Origin: Acidobacteriota bacterium | GTDB taxonomy: Bacteria; Acidobacteriota; Terriglobia; Bryobacterales; Bryobacteraceae | Length of the DNA stretch: 5,889 bases | NCBI GenBank assembly: GCA_947466555.1 | Contig: CANIFK010000373.1 | Span: forward strand, 1 to 5,889 | Reading direction: 5' to 3' | In this document: positions 5,709-5,889 of the stretch, piece after piece | Layout of the letters: each line of letters starts with the position of its first letter | Numbering within the stretch: the first letter of the stretch is position 1 | Made by a program: the position numbers and the translations under genes | The notes under the pieces: model-generated | Databases searched by the model: none | What the model saw: only the letters and a program-made list of their open reading frames with translations | Told to the model about the DNA's origin: nothing

Positions 5709-5889
5709 CTAATTCTTCCTACCCGCCTGGATCGCCACAATCCTCGAAGTCTGCACCCGCCGCTCCCCCTTCGAAAAGCTCAGCCGCATCCCCGGCGCCA
5801 CGTACCCCTCCCGCACCACCCCGGTCACATGAACACTCCCCAACCCCGCCGTCAGCATCGGTTCCGGGCAATAATCGGGGTGCCCCCAG
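5709..5889 (-). CDS. C-terminal end of an unrecognised protein (partial)
   Basis: On the minus strand one frame is open from 5888 to a TAG at 5709-5711 and gives the last 59 residues, including VHVTGVVREGYVAPGMRLSF and RRVQTSRIVAIQAG. Third codon positions are almost all G or C, so this is very likely real coding sequence cut by the window edge. The pattern of short beta strands with G-x-V-x-x-G-x-V-x-x-G recalls small beta-barrel modules such as translation-factor domain 2, but that is only a resemblance. I do not recognise the family. The gene is convergent with the receptor gene, and two minus-strand terminators (5599-5624, 5431-5464) lie downstream of it. Confidence 0.65.
   Translation of the reverse strand, partial: WGHPDYCPEPMLTAGLGSVHVTGVVREGYVAPGMRLSFSKGERRVQTSRIVAIQAGRKN

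Overview
The window is GC-rich bacterial chromosomal DNA. The largest gene encodes an Oar-like TonB-dependent outer-membrane protein with an N-terminal carboxypeptidase-regulatory domain. Its codons end overwhelmingly in C. Large paralogous families of such genes are typical of Acidobacteriota, especially Solibacter/Bryobacter-type genomes, so that is the most likely source. This is an inference from gene content and base composition, not from a marker gene.

Layout, left to right. (1) Positions 2-70: the last 22 codons of a + strand gene, probably a PLP-dependent fold-type I enzyme such as a threonine aldolase or cysteine-desulfurase relative. (2) About 71-1960: an intergenic region carrying an IS110-family insertion sequence. 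It has a long structured leader (about 150-426), a 479-residue DEDD/serine recombinase (427-1866) and a short right end (1867 to about 1960). The leader contains two good hairpins, one with a GNRA-type tetraloop, and short sequences that also occur in the left flank. It is therefore a candidate bridge RNA. (3) 1997-5392: an apparently intact 1131-residue TonB-dependent receptor. (4) 5393-5708: an intergenic repeat cluster with two nearly identical 37-bp units built on a perfect palindrome, two copies of a second palindrome family, three copies of a short tail motif, and two terminator-like hairpins. (5) 5709-5889: the last 59 codons of a minus-strand gene of unknown function, convergent with the receptor gene.

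The genes do not form an operon. The left gene and the receptor gene are separated by the insertion sequence, and the receptor and right-hand genes converge on the repeat/terminator cluster. The core of the right-hand palindrome also occurs beside the presumed left end of the insertion sequence. This suggests that the element entered a REP-like palindromic repeat, as some IS110-family elements are known to do. The most interesting content is the recombinase with Q and E at two of its expected DEDD positions, together with its candidate guide RNA and the REP-like sequences around it.
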